A stretch of 64,000 bases of DNA from WLMZ01 sp043753895. Its GTDB lineage: Bacteria; Actinomycetota; Acidimicrobiia; Acidimicrobiales; Ilumatobacteraceae. The notes beneath the pieces are model-generated. The model saw only the letters and a list, made by a program, of their open reading frames with translations, was not told where the DNA came from and did no database searches. This document shows positions 17,003 to 26,027 of the stretch, in pieces (positions within the stretch are counted from its first letter, which is position 1; each line of letters begins with the position of its first letter). The position numbers were made by a program, and so were the translations under genes. The stretch spans positions 1 through 64,000 of the forward strand of contig JAYUWK010000146.1 in assembly GCA_043753895.1 (NCBI GenBank). The letters are read 5' to 3'.

Positions 17003-18133
17003 CTACTCCCCGGGTGTCGCTGAACCGGGTAGAGCGTCGCGGCGGATCTTGCCGAGGCTGGTGCGCTCCAGCGTGTCGACGATATGGAGCATTCGTGGTG
17101 CCATGAACGCGGGCAAATGTTCTCGGGCGAAGCCACGAAGTTCATCGAGCGTCGGCGGACTCGCCGCGTCAAGGGGCACCACCCACGCAGTGACTGCCTG
17201 CCCCCACTGCGGGTCGGGTCGGCCCGCGACGGCAATATCAGCAACGGCTGGATGTTGCGCGAGCACGGCCTCGACGGCTTCGGGCCACACGTTCTCTCCA
17301 CCCGTGATGATGAGATCGCCGCGGCGGCCCTCGACACGCAGGCGGCCGTCGGGTCGCCAACCACCGAGGTCGTCGGTGTGCAGCCAGCCCTCGGCATCGA
17401 TGGGCGTTGAGCCGTCGCGATACGTACGCAGCATCATCGGACACCGCAGCAGGATTTCGCCGTCGACCGCAATCTTTACCTCGACACCATCGAGTGGTAC
17501 GCCGTCGTAGACCACACCACTTCCGGTCTCGGTGAGGCCATACGTGGTTACCGTGTTGGGCGGACGATCCTCGGGTGGACGACTGCCGCCGAGCACGATG
17601 CATCGAAAGATCGACGGGTCGATGCGAGCCAACGCCGTTGCCACGAGGGACGTGAGCGTTGCTCCGGCTGCGGCTGCGCGTGTGACGGCGTCGGCATCGA
17701 AGCGAGGGAGCACCGTGAGGGTGACACCGCTGAGGAGCGCGCGCGTGACGACCGAGAGGCCCCCGACGTGGGCCAGCGGAAGGCATGCAAGCCAGTGGTC
17801 GCGTGCCGTGACCCGCATCCGCGCGGTCGTGGCCGCAGCCGAGGCGGCCACCGCATCGTGCGTGAGCACAGCGCCCTTTGGGCGTCCCGTGGACCCACTG
17901 GTGGCCATGACCAGCGCATCGCCCGGTTCAGTCGGCTGACCATCGTCGAGGGTGTGCCGGCCACCTCGGTCGATGACGGCCCCCGCCTGCATCGCACGCA
18001 CGAGCGCGACGCGCCCGTTCGGGTCAAGGCGTTGGTCGAGGGGCAATGCGGCGTCTCCCGCTTCCCAGATCTGTTGCAGCACGTGTACGAAATCTGCGCC
18101 TCCGGGCAGATCGAGTGCGACGAGCTGTGGCAT
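17003..18133 (-). CDS. menE: o-Succinylbenzoate-CoA ligase-like (MenE)
   Basis: A 376-aa short ANL enzyme. The adenylation P-loop is TSGSTGRPKGAVLTH, followed by GLTETGSG, the TDDLG hinge and the C-terminal motif SLGKIRRD. The shortened N-terminal region is typical of actinobacterial MenE (about 350-380 aa versus ~500 for long-chain ligases). It would activate o-succinylbenzoate to OSB-CoA in menaquinone biosynthesis. menA, menH, menD, menF and menG within 8 kb support the call. It is separated by 3 bp from the upstream amidase gene and followed immediately by the SDR gene, suggesting one minus-strand transcript. Confidence 0.82.
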   Translation of the reverse strand: MPQLVALDLPGGADFVHVLQQIWEAGDAALPLDQRLDPNGRVALVRAMQAGAVIDRGGRHTLDDGQPTEPGDALVMATSGSTGRPKGAVLTHDAVAASAAATTARMRVTARDHWLACLPLAHVGGLSVVTRALLSGVTLTVLPRFDADAVTRAAAAGATLTSLVATALARIDPSIFRCIVLGGSRPPEDRPPNTVTTYGLTETGSGVVYDGVPLDGVEVKIAVDGEILLRCPMMLRTYRDGSTPIDAEGWLHTDDLGGWRPDGRLRVEGRRGDLIITGGENVWPEAVEAVLAQHPAVADIAVAGRPDPQWGQAVTAWVVPLDAASPPTLDELRGFAREHLPAFMAPRMLHIVDTLERTSLGKIRRDALPGSATPGE

Positions 18134-18136
18134 CCG

Positions 18137-19555
18137 TCAGCTCAGGACTGGATCGATCGGAGTGAGCACGCCGGGGGACTGCTCGATGAGTTCGGCAATC
18201 GACAGGCATGCCAGATCGTGGAAGCGATCGCCGATGACCTGAACGCCAACTGGCATTCCTTCGGACGGTCCCGCTGGCGTTACGGCAACGGGCAGGCCGA
18301 GCAGGTTCGGCGGCAGCACCGGACGCATGGTCTCCAGCGTCGCTGCGGCCCCGGCGGCCCCGGCGGCATCGGCGATGTCGACGCCGTGTGCAAACGCGGG
18401 ATGCGCCCACACGGGTGTGATGAGTGCGTCGAAGTCAGCGAAGAACTCGGTCCATTCACGCGCGACTGCGAAGCGCTCGGTATGCACCGTGCGCCAAGTG
18501 TTCACATCGATTTCGGGCATCGCTGCGTCGGTGAGGTCGAGAAACGCCCTGCCGCCCTCGCCCATGACGGCATCGAGCAGAGGTCGCAGCGCGCGCAGGT
18601 CGCCCGAGAGGATCAACGCCCAGAGTTCGACCGCTCTGGCGTAGCTGGCTGGGCTGGTCTCGGTGATCGCGTGGCCCATATCGGCCAATGCGTCGGCGGC
18701 GCGACGGGTGGCCGCTGCGATGCCGGCGTCGGTACTGCCGCCACTGGGCTCGGCAAGCACGGCGATGCGCAGTGCTCGACCCGTGGGCATCTCGCTCAGC
18801 TGAGCCGGGATGCTCAGGGGGTCACGGGTGTGGACGCCGACCACAGCGTTGAACCCGGCACGGACGTCGGCGATGTGTCGACCGAGCACACCCTCGACCG
18901 CCATGATCTGGAACGAGATGGACTTGTCGAGCGGCGGTATACACGTGGCTGATGGAACGACTCCCGTGGTGGGTTTGATGCTCGAGATTCCACAGCAGTG
19001 GGCCGGGTTGCGCAGTGAGCCACCGAGGTCGTTGCCGAGACCCATCGGGCTCATCCCGCTGGAGATCGAGGCCGCCTCGCCGCCGCTCGACCCTCCGGTG
19101 GTGACGTTCGGATTCCACGGGTTGCGGGTGAGCCCATGCAGGTCGGAGTCGGTGTGGACGAGCAGTCCGAAGTCGGGAAGGTTCGTGCGGCCGATCGGAA
19201 TCGCACCGGCAGCGCGCATGCGCTCGACCACCGGAGCGTCGATGGTCGCAACAGCATCCACAAGCATCTTCACGCCGTTGGTCGTCGCCGTGCCAGCGAG
19301 GTCGATGTTCTCTTTGACCGTGAAGGGAACGCCGTGCAGTGGACCCATCGGTTCGCCCTTGGCGCGAGCCCGGTCGGCGGCGTCAGCGCCAGTGCGAGCG
19401 TCGTCGGCCAGGACCCAAACGTTCGCATTCAGATGCGGGTTGATCGACTCGATTCGCGCCAGATGGGACTCGATCACCTCGCGGCTTGAGACGTCGCCGC
19501 TGCGGATGCGGGCGGCCATACCCAACGCTCTCTCGCGCCACAATTCACCACACAT
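18137..19555 (-). CDS. Amidase (amidase-signature family)
   Basis: A 472-aa amidase-signature enzyme with the Ser-cisSer-Lys triad: K81 in TVKENID, S157 in GGSSGG and nucleophile S180 in NDLGGSLRNPA. The usual GSDTGGS form is altered to GNDLGGS. It hydrolyses an amide, but the substrate cannot be read. It is a stand-alone amidase rather than GatA, because no gatB or gatC is nearby. It is 3 bp upstream of menE, so it is probably co-transcribed with menaquinone genes. An ATG at 19519 is a shorter alternative start. Confidence 0.86.
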   Translation of the reverse strand: MCGELWRERALGMAARIRSGDVSSREVIESHLARIESINPHLNANVWVLADDARTGADAADRARAKGEPMGPLHGVPFTVKENIDLAGTATTNGVKMLVDAVATIDAPVVERMRAAGAIPIGRTNLPDFGLLVHTDSDLHGLTRNPWNPNVTTGGSSGGEAASISSGMSPMGLGNDLGGSLRNPAHCCGISSIKPTTGVVPSATCIPPLDKSISFQIMAVEGVLGRHIADVRAGFNAVVGVHTRDPLSIPAQLSEMPTGRALRIAVLAEPSGGSTDAGIAAATRRAADALADMGHAITETSPASYARAVELWALILSGDLRALRPLLDAVMGEGGRAFLDLTDAAMPEIDVNTWRTVHTERFAVAREWTEFFADFDALITPVWAHPAFAHGVDIADAAGAAGAAATLETMRPVLPPNLLGLPVAVTPAGPSEGMPVGVQVIGDRFHDLACLSIAELIEQSPGVLTPIDPVLS

Positions 19556-19636
19556 CAGTGTCCCCTCTCAATGCTGCTGAGGGTGAAGTATTGCCTCTAT
19601 TCGTCCGGAGCACACATTTCAGATCACACTGTGGCC

Positions 19637-20524
19637 ATGACGAGCGCAACAGCTGTGGGCAACAAGTGGGTCGCGGGGTCGCGACCGCGAACGTTGCCGG
19701 CAGCGGTGGTGCCGGTGGTGGTGGGCGCTGCATGTGCGGCGGCTCTGCGCGACACTGTCTGGTGGCGTGCGGCGCTCGCGCTCATTGTGAGCTTGGCCCT
19801 GCAAGTGGGCGTCAACTATGCCAACGACTACAGCGACGGTATCAGAGGCACCGACGATGTGCGCGTCGGACCGATGCGCCTCGTTGCGTCGGGGCTTGCC
19901 TCCGCCAAATCCGTGAAGCATGCGGCTTTCACTGCGTTCGGGGTGGCGGCCATCGCTGGACTCATCCTTGCAAGTGCAACATCCTGGTGGTTGCTCGCTG
20001 TCGGCGTAGCCGCTCTGCTCGCCGGGTGGTTCTACACCGGCGGGCCGAAGCCGTACGGCTACCTCGGGCTCGGCGAACTCTTCGTCTTCGTATTCTTTGG
20101 CCTCGTCGCGACGGTCGGTACCACTTTCGCTGTGACGCAGCAGATCACCGGGCTCTCGATCGTGATGGGCTGTGGCGTCGGGGCACTGGCTTGCGCGCTA
20201 TTGGTGATCAACAACCTTCGCGACATTCCCACCGACCGCGACGTGGGCAAGAAGACGATGGCGGTCCGTCTGGGTGATCGGCGCACGCGGTGGGTCTACG
20301 CGTCGCTGATCTCGTTGGCATTCGCGGTGGGAATTGTTGCTGCCATCGTGTGGCGCCCCTGGGTTGCCCTCGTTCTCGTCGCAATCCCCATCGCGATCGT
20401 TCCGGTGCGCAGGGTTTTGCGTGGAGCGGCGGGGCGCGATCTCGTCGCAGTGCTCGGCGAGACAGGGCGGCTGCAGATGGCGTATGGCGTGCTGGCCGCG
20501 ATCGGCCTGATCCTCAGTCGCTAA
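19637..20524 (+). CDS. menA: 1,4-Dihydroxy-2-naphthoate polyprenyltransferase (MenA)
   Basis: A 295-aa UbiA-superfamily membrane prenyltransferase. The first Asp-rich motif is NDYSD (63-67) in NYANDYSDGIRG; the second conserved segment reads NNLRDIPTDRDVGK. About eight to nine hydrophobic helices are visible. It attaches the polyprenyl chain to DHNA at the membrane, forming demethylmenaquinone. The ATG at 19637 (MTSATAVGNKW) is chosen because the upstream open frame is not family-like. The stop (TAA 20522-20524) overlaps the convergent menH stop. Confidence 0.92.
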   Translation: MTSATAVGNKWVAGSRPRTLPAAVVPVVVGAACAAALRDTVWWRAALALIVSLALQVGVNYANDYSDGIRGTDDVRVGPMRLVASGLASAKSVKHAAFTAFGVAAIAGLILASATSWWLLAVGVAALLAGWFYTGGPKPYGYLGLGELFVFVFFGLVATVGTTFAVTQQITGLSIVMGCGVGALACALLVINNLRDIPTDRDVGKKTMAVRLGDRRTRWVYASLISLAFAVGIVAAIVWRPWVALVLVAIPIAIVPVRRVLRGAAGRDLVAVLGETGRLQMAYGVLAAIGLILSR

Positions 20525-21306
20525 ATCGGCTCGATGAACTCGCGCAGGGCGGCGGTGAACGACTCGGGTTGCTCGAGGTGAGCAGCGTGACCGGCCTCGG
20601 GAATCGACGCAAAGCGAGCATTGTCACCAATGGCCGCCACGAGGTCACGCGCAATTGTGGTGAACTTCTGGTCGAACTGGCCCGCGAGTGCCAACACAGG
20701 CACGGTGATACGCGACAACCTCGACCACAACGGCGCTTGGCTGCCGGTACCGGCGAGGCGAAGACTGCTGGCGAGTCCACTGGTGCTGTTGCTGAGTCGG
20801 TCATCGAGTCCGGCGACTGTCGGCGTGAGTGTGGCGAACAGCGGCTGTGCGAGCCACGTCGTCATGAACGCCTCGACACCACTGTCTTCCAGATCAGCAG
20901 CGAGCGCCTCATCGGCTGCAAAGCGAGCGGCCCGTTCGGCATCGTCGACAATGCCTGGCGTCGCGCCAAGCAATGTGAGCGATCGAACAACCTCGGGGTG
21001 CGCGAGTGCAAGGTGCAGGCAGAGCCGGCCACCCATCGAGTACCCGATGAAGTCCGCCGGCCCCGTCGTGGCCCCGAGCAGATCGGCACCGTGTTGCAGA
21101 TCGGCGCGAACGTCGCTGGAGCGGCCGTGGCCCGGGGCGTCGATGAGCACCACCTCGTGCGCATCGATGAAGTCCTGGGCGATCGGCAGCCATGACTGTC
21201 CGGTCTGGGTGAATCCGTGGACGAACACCAAGCGCGGCCCCGAGCCGCAGCGCAGCGATGACAACGGGCCATCGACGCGTTGCCACACGCTGGGAGTATC
21301 AGACAT
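20521..21306 (-). CDS. menH: Alpha/beta hydrolase, likely SHCHC synthase (MenH)
   Basis: A 261-aa alpha/beta hydrolase. The oxyanion motif is HGFTQTGQSW, the nucleophile elbow GYSMGGR (S90) matches MenH enzymes, the acid is in QFDQKF, and the His is in GHAAHLEQP. MenH eliminates pyruvate from SEPHCHC to give SHCHC. Location between menA and menD supports this; a generic hydrolase is the alternative. The ATG at 21306 lies inside the 3' end of the upstream dsbA-like gene (8-bp overlap). Confidence 0.8.
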   Translation of the reverse strand: MSDTPSVWQRVDGPLSSLRCGSGPRLVFVHGFTQTGQSWLPIAQDFIDAHEVVLIDAPGHGRSSDVRADLQHGADLLGATTGPADFIGYSMGGRLCLHLALAHPEVVRSLTLLGATPGIVDDAERAARFAADEALAADLEDSGVEAFMTTWLAQPLFATLTPTVAGLDDRLSNSTSGLASSLRLAGTGSQAPLWSRLSRITVPVLALAGQFDQKFTTIARDLVAAIGDNARFASIPEAGHAAHLEQPESFTAALREFIEPI

Positions 21307-22012
21307 CGCACACGTCGTCGACGCAGACCTGCCCGTTCTCGGAAGAGGCCAATTCGACGAAGGTATCTTCGGCCTCTTTGGCGAGTAGCCGCTCGAAGAC
21401 ACGTTCGAAGGCATCGACATCTTGTGCTCCGGGAACGGCCCACTGACCGTTGATCACGAACGTCGGCACCGCTGTGATGCCGTTTGCCGCAGCCGTTGCG
21501 AGTTCTTCCATGACCTCGCCGTGGCCACCGTCGGACTCGAGGAACGCTCGAACCTGGTCGGTGTCGAATCCCACCTCGCCGGCGCAGCTGGTCAACACAT
21601 CGGGGTCGCTGATGTTGAGGCCCTCGGTGAAATAGGCCTGCAGCAGGCGCTCCTTGAGGGCGATCTGGTCGCCGTGTGCCTCGGCGAACCACAGCAACCG
21701 ATGGGCGAGCAACGTGTTGGCGCGTAGCGCCCGCTCCATGTGGAACTCGATACCGTCCGCGGCAGCGACAGCGGTGAGCTGTTCGATGATCTCTGCGGCG
21801 CGCTGGGGTCCACCGAACTTCTTGGCGTAGGCCTCGGTGACGGGCTGCACCTTGCCAGGTGATGCCGTGGGGTCGAGCTGATACGGCTTGAAAACGACCT
21901 CGATGTTGCTGGCGCCGGGCAGGTGTTGCACATTGGCCAGCGCGGTTTCGAAACGCCGCTTGCCGATGTAACACCACGGACACACAACGTCAGACCAGAT
22001 CTCTACACGCAT
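21299..22012 (-). CDS. DsbA-family oxidoreductase (FrnE-like)
   Basis: A 237-aa thioredoxin-fold protein of the FrnE/DsbA group. The active site is CPWC at residues 11-14 (SDVVCPWCYIGKRR), an alpha-helical insertion follows, and a cis-Pro loop is present (ITAVPTFVINGQ). No signal peptide is present, so it is predicted cytoplasmic, as for FrnE. A C-terminal tail contains two more cysteines (VCVDDVC). It would catalyse disulfide exchange or isomerisation. It is divergent from menD by 20 bp and coupled to menH by an 8-bp overlap. A direct quinone-pathway role is not indicated. Confidence 0.88.
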   Translation of the reverse strand: MRVEIWSDVVCPWCYIGKRRFETALANVQHLPGASNIEVVFKPYQLDPTASPGKVQPVTEAYAKKFGGPQRAAEIIEQLTAVAAADGIEFHMERALRANTLLAHRLLWFAEAHGDQIALKERLLQAYFTEGLNISDPDVLTSCAGEVGFDTDQVRAFLESDGGHGEVMEELATAAANGITAVPTFVINGQWAVPGAQDVDAFERVFERLLAKEAEDTFVELASSENGQVCVDDVCDV

Positions 22013-22032
22013 ACCATGACACGATAGAACCG

Positions 22033-23763
22033 ATGTCGCCCGCAACCACGTCCGCACGTTCACCCGCGAATCCGCCGGAGGACACCGCCGCCACATTCTG
22101 CGCGACCCTGGTCGACGAGTGGATTCACCACGGCGTACGTCACGCCGTGATCGCACCAGGCTCGCGTTCCACGCAGATGGCGTTGGCGCTTGTCGAGCGG
22201 GCCGAGCTTACGGTGCACGTGGTTCATGACGAACGGGCAGCGTCGTTCGTTGCGCTCGGTATCGGGCTGCAGGGCGTTCCGGCGATCGTACTCTGCACCA
22301 GTGGCACGGCGGCTGCTCACTTCCATGGGGCGGTCGTCGAAGCGCACCAATCTGCTGTCCCAATGATCGTGTGTACCGCTGATCGTCCCCCGGAACTGCG
22401 CGACGTGGGTGCGCCACAGACCATCGATCAGACCAAGCTGTACGGCGATGCCGTTCGTTGGTTCCACGACCCGGGCGTCGCCGACGAAGCGGCAGCCCAC
22501 ACGTGGCGTTCACTCGCAGCACATTGCTTCTCCTCGGCGACCGGCGCGTTACCCGGACCAGTGCACCTCAATCTGCCCTTCCGCGAGCCACTCGTCGGTC
22601 GGGTCGACTCGTTGCCGCCCCGACTGGCCACCAGTGGTCAGCCGGTCTCGTTCGTCGCGACCAGTGCGTTGGACACGGCGGCGTTGGCGGCGCTCGTCGC
22701 GTTGTTGCAACACGCGCGCGGCGTACTCGTGGCCGGCAAGCGATGTGGTGACCCGGACGCAATTATCGAGCTCGTGAATGCTACGGGTTGGCCTGTGCTC
22801 GCCGATGCAAGGTCTGGCTTGGGTGCGCGCGGGGGTTCTGTGGTGCGTGCGGCCGACCAAGTGCTCCGCTGTGCCGAGTTTGCGCTCGCGCACGTGCCCG
22901 ATGTCGTCGTTCGCCTCGGCGAGCCCCCTGCATCGAAAGTGCTCACGCAATGGCTTGCGAGTTCGCAGGCCGTACAGGTACACATCACGTCTGTGCCGCA
23001 GTGGATCGATGCCGACGGAGTGATCGCGCATCGGGTCGTGGCCGAACCTGCCGCTTTGTGCCGCGCGTTGGCTCAAAGTCTGCGATTGGGCGCATCCGAT
23101 TGGATGGACGAGTGGCAGACCGCCGAGGCAAGCGCTCAATTGGCTCTCACCTCTGTCCTCGGCAACGATCCAAGCACCATCCTCACCGAGCCGCTCGTCG
23201 CCCGTTCTATCGGTTCCATGTTGCCCAGTCGCGCCCACCTGGTCGTGTCGTCCTCGATGCCGATACGCGACGTGGAGTGGTTCGGTCTCATCGACGAAAG
23301 CGTCACGGTGCACTCGAATCGTGGGGCAAATGGTATTGATGGGGTCATTGCCACCGCCATTGGTGTGGCCGCATGCACGAAGCAGCCGACGGCTCTGCTG
23401 ATCGGCGACGTGGCGTTCCTGCACGACAGCGCTGCGCTCGTCGGGCTGATGGCACGTGACATCGACCTCCGCATCGTGGTCGTCGACAACGACGGTGGCG
23501 GCATCTTCAGCTTCCTGCCACAGGCCGACTCATTTTCCGGCGACCGCTTCGAACAACTCTTCGGCACGCCGCACAACACCGACTTGGTGGCCCTTGCTGC
23601 GGCACACAACATTCCAGCGTGCGCGGTGACGACCCTGCACGAACTCGGTGACGCATTGTCTCAGTCCGGTCCCCGCGTGATCCGGGTGTCATCCGATCGT
23701 GCCGCCAATGTCGCGGTTCATCAGCGCATCACCGACGCGGTGGTGAGCGCGCTTGGTTCCTGA
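22033..23763 (+). CDS. menD: SEPHCHC synthase (MenD)
   Basis: A 576-aa ThDP-dependent enzyme of full MenD length. The N-terminal Pyr domain has FCATLVDEWIHHGVRHAVIAPGSRS-type residues (read ~17-41) and the cofactor-activating Glu in VHDERAASF. The C-terminal PP domain has GDVAFLHD and the metal-binding DNDGGGIFSFLPQ. It combines isochorismate and 2-oxoglutarate to SEPHCHC. The start is ATG 22033, 20 bp from the divergent dsbA-like gene. The expected partner menF lies just downstream on the opposite strand. Confidence 0.95.
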   Translation: MSPATTSARSPANPPEDTAATFCATLVDEWIHHGVRHAVIAPGSRSTQMALALVERAELTVHVVHDERAASFVALGIGLQGVPAIVLCTSGTAAAHFHGAVVEAHQSAVPMIVCTADRPPELRDVGAPQTIDQTKLYGDAVRWFHDPGVADEAAAHTWRSLAAHCFSSATGALPGPVHLNLPFREPLVGRVDSLPPRLATSGQPVSFVATSALDTAALAALVALLQHARGVLVAGKRCGDPDAIIELVNATGWPVLADARSGLGARGGSVVRAADQVLRCAEFALAHVPDVVVRLGEPPASKVLTQWLASSQAVQVHITSVPQWIDADGVIAHRVVAEPAALCRALAQSLRLGASDWMDEWQTAEASAQLALTSVLGNDPSTILTEPLVARSIGSMLPSRAHLVVSSSMPIRDVEWFGLIDESVTVHSNRGANGIDGVIATAIGVAACTKQPTALLIGDVAFLHDSAALVGLMARDIDLRIVVVDNDGGGIFSFLPQADSFSGDRFEQLFGTPHNTDLVALAAAHNIPACAVTTLHELGDALSQSGPRVIRVSSDRAANVAVHQRITDAVVSALGS

Positions 23764-24026
23764 GCGTCCCTTCGCCCGCGCCAGGTTACTTCGCCTGCGA
23801 ACCGCCATCTGAGCGCTCAAAGCCACTCTGGTAGTGGCGACGTGCCTCCAGGGCGCGAAGCAACTGCCAGACTCGACCCCTCCCCGGCGCACCGCACCAA
23901 CACAACACCCCGTGCCTCGAATCCCACCGGCGCCACGTCCGGAATTTGCCCGAGGCAACACGTCAACCTTCAACCTGTTTGCTCGGCCAAATGCTGAGGA
24001 CGCTGGATAGAGGACCCGAAGGGCGC
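23764..24026. other. Gene-free convergent intergenic region between menD and menF
   Basis: These 263 bp separate the 3' ends of menD (+) and menF (-). No frame with protein-family character, no tRNA and no convincing terminator hairpin were found by eye. Open frames on the minus strand across this segment are Arg/Cys-rich shadow sequence. Confidence 0.5.
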
Positions 24027-25205
24027 TCAGGGGCGGATGATGGCCGAAAGCATTGCTTGGAACTTCGCCTGCGTTTCGGCCAGTTCGGCCAGCGGGTCGC
24101 TGTCGGCAACGATGCCGCCGCCCGCGAACAGCCGCGCTTGGCGGCGGTTCGGGGAGAACTCGGCGCAACGGATCGCCACGGCCCAGGTGCCGTTTCCGCG
24201 TGAGTCGACCCAACCAACAGCGCCGCCGTAGCGGCCTCGCCGAAACCCCTCGACTCGCTCGATGAGCTCGATCGCGGCACGTTGGGGGTGTCCGCCGAGG
24301 GCCGGCGTGGGCGACAGCGCTCGGGCAAGCGTCAACACATCGGGACACGGCTGAGAGAGTTGGCCCTGCATGCGCGTGCCAAGGTGCTGAACATTTGCAA
24401 CAGCAACAATCGACGGTTCGGGCTCCCAATCGAGATAACTCGCCCACGGAAGGAGCGTGTCGTGCACGACATCGATGACGACACGATGCTCGATCTGGTT
24501 CTTGGGACTCGCCAGCAACTCGGCCGCGAGGCGCGCGTCGGTGGATGGATCACCCGTGCGCGGAGTGGTGCCCGCAAGCGGATGTGAGGTAATGGTGGAA
24601 CCGTCGAGCCCAACCAGGAGTTCGGGTGATGCTCCGACGAATCCGTCGATTGCGTATCGGTAGCTCGACCCGAAGCTGGCGCGCAGGCGCAACATCACCG
24701 CATGCACATCAATGGGCTCGGTGCACGTGATGACGATGTCACGCGCGATCACCGCTTTGTCCAGCTCACCGGCGCGCACTGCATCCCGCGCAGATGTGAC
24801 CGCCGCCAGATACGTGGCAACATCGACGCCGGGTCGAACGGTGAACTCGGCCGCCGAGGGCGCCGGAGGTGAGGCTGATTCGGGCACGTCGGCACCATCG
24901 ATGATCGTGATCCACTGCTGGCCGTTGGCGCCTTTGCCGATGGTGACGGAAGGAACGACGAGCTTGGCCGATGCGCCGGGCTTGAACGGCAGCACGCCCA
25001 TCGCAACAGGGCCGGTGCCCGCGACACCCACGTAGTCCTCGCACTCGATCGTGGTTAGCAAATCGAGCGCTGCGTCGGCCTCAACGCGCGCTGCCACGCC
25101 TTGTCCGGCTAGGCCGATGCCATCGCGAACGAACAGAAATCCGTCAGGTCCCGCGAAATTGTTGAGGTCGACGTCCCTGTCGAAGGCAGTGGTGACGGCG
25201 CGCAC
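24027..25205 (-). CDS. menF: Isochorismate synthase (MenF)
   Basis: A 392-aa chorismate-utilising enzyme. The C-terminal catalytic domain carries GELDKAVIARD, ASPELLVG, SHPLAGTTPR, KNQIEHRVVID, TPALGGHPQ and GRYGGAVGW. It converts chorismate to isochorismate, the entry step to menaquinone. An isochorismate synthase for a siderophore is the alternative, but menD and menG neighbours favour MenF. The start is GTG at 25205, 13 bp after the menG stop; the two form a minus-strand operon. Confidence 0.9.
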   Translation of the reverse strand: MRAVTTAFDRDVDLNNFAGPDGFLFVRDGIGLAGQGVAARVEADAALDLLTTIECEDYVGVAGTGPVAMGVLPFKPGASAKLVVPSVTIGKGANGQQWITIIDGADVPESASPPAPSAAEFTVRPGVDVATYLAAVTSARDAVRAGELDKAVIARDIVITCTEPIDVHAVMLRLRASFGSSYRYAIDGFVGASPELLVGLDGSTITSHPLAGTTPRTGDPSTDARLAAELLASPKNQIEHRVVIDVVHDTLLPWASYLDWEPEPSIVAVANVQHLGTRMQGQLSQPCPDVLTLARALSPTPALGGHPQRAAIELIERVEGFRRGRYGGAVGWVDSRGNGTWAVAIRCAEFSPNRRQARLFAGGGIVADSDPLAELAETQAKFQAMLSAIIRP

Positions 25206-25218
25206 GGTGCGACTCGGG

Positions 25219-25926
25219 CTACGACCGGGTGCCGAGTAATAGCTGCGTGATGCCGCCGCTCAGCAACTGATGCGACGCGTCGGCAAACCCAGCTGCACGC
25301 AGCGCGATGAGCATCTCCTGCGCAGAAGGCAGATAGGCGACGCTCTTGGGAAGGTAGCGGTATGCCGCCTTGTCGCTGAGCAGTCCTCCGATCTTGGGAA
25401 CCACCTTGCCGAAGTAGAAACCGTGGCCGCTACGAACGAGGCGGTTCTTGGGAATGCCTACGTCGAGGAGCGCGATGCGGCCTCCGGGTCGCACAACGCG
25501 TCCGAGTTCATTGAAGAAGGCCGGAAGGTCGACGAGGTTGCGCAACGCAAAGCCACACGTGACGCCATCGACGCTCGCATCGGGGAACGGCATGTTCAAG
25601 ATGTCGGCTTGAGCGCGAGGTGAACCACTGCGATCGGCGGCCAGCATTCCGTAACTGAGATCCACCGAGAGCGGGCGGTATCCCGCCCGGGTGAGATCGA
25701 TACACAGGTCACCCGTACCGCTGGCAAGGTCGAGCACGCGGCTTCTCGCAGGCAGTGCCAACAACCGCACGGCCTTGCGCCTCCAGCGCACGTCGAGCCG
25801 GAAGGTCATGATGCGGTTCACCATGTCGTACCGCGGCGCGATGCTGTCGAACATCTGCCTGACGGCAACGACCTTCTCGTCGCCTTGGGGCAGGGTGTCT
25901 CTATCCCATGTCGATTTCGTCATCAC
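25219..25926 (-). CDS. menG: Demethylmenaquinone methyltransferase (MenG/UbiE)
   Basis: A 235-aa SAM-dependent methyltransferase of the UbiE family. UbiE signature 1 is IAPRYDMVNRIMTFRLD; SAM motif I is DLASGTGDL; signature 2 region is CGFALRNLVD. The catalysed step is C-methylation of demethylmenaquinone, the last step of menaquinone synthesis. Two in-frame ATGs at the start (25926, 25923) cannot be separated. First gene of the menG-menF pair. Confidence 0.94.
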   Translation of the reverse strand: MMTKSTWDRDTLPQGDEKVVAVRQMFDSIAPRYDMVNRIMTFRLDVRWRRKAVRLLALPARSRVLDLASGTGDLCIDLTRAGYRPLSVDLSYGMLAADRSGSPRAQADILNMPFPDASVDGVTCGFALRNLVDLPAFFNELGRVVRPGGRIALLDVGIPKNRLVRSGHGFYFGKVVPKIGGLLSDKAAYRYLPKSVAYLPSAQEMLIALRAAGFADASHQLLSGGITQLLLGTRS

Positions 25927-26027
25927 GTGCAGGCTACGACCGAACGAGTGGCGCAGCGCAGGTGTGACCGACGAGACTCGCCTGATTCGCTTGCGGTTGA
26001 GTGCCGCACACTCACCCGGAGGCCCCC

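Noticed and set aside
17768..18952. 394-codon plus-strand frame across menE and amidase
   Set aside because: Spans two convincing minus-strand enzymes and has no recognisable domain.
22549..23424. 291-codon minus-strand frame
   Set aside because: Antisense of menD; no domain features.
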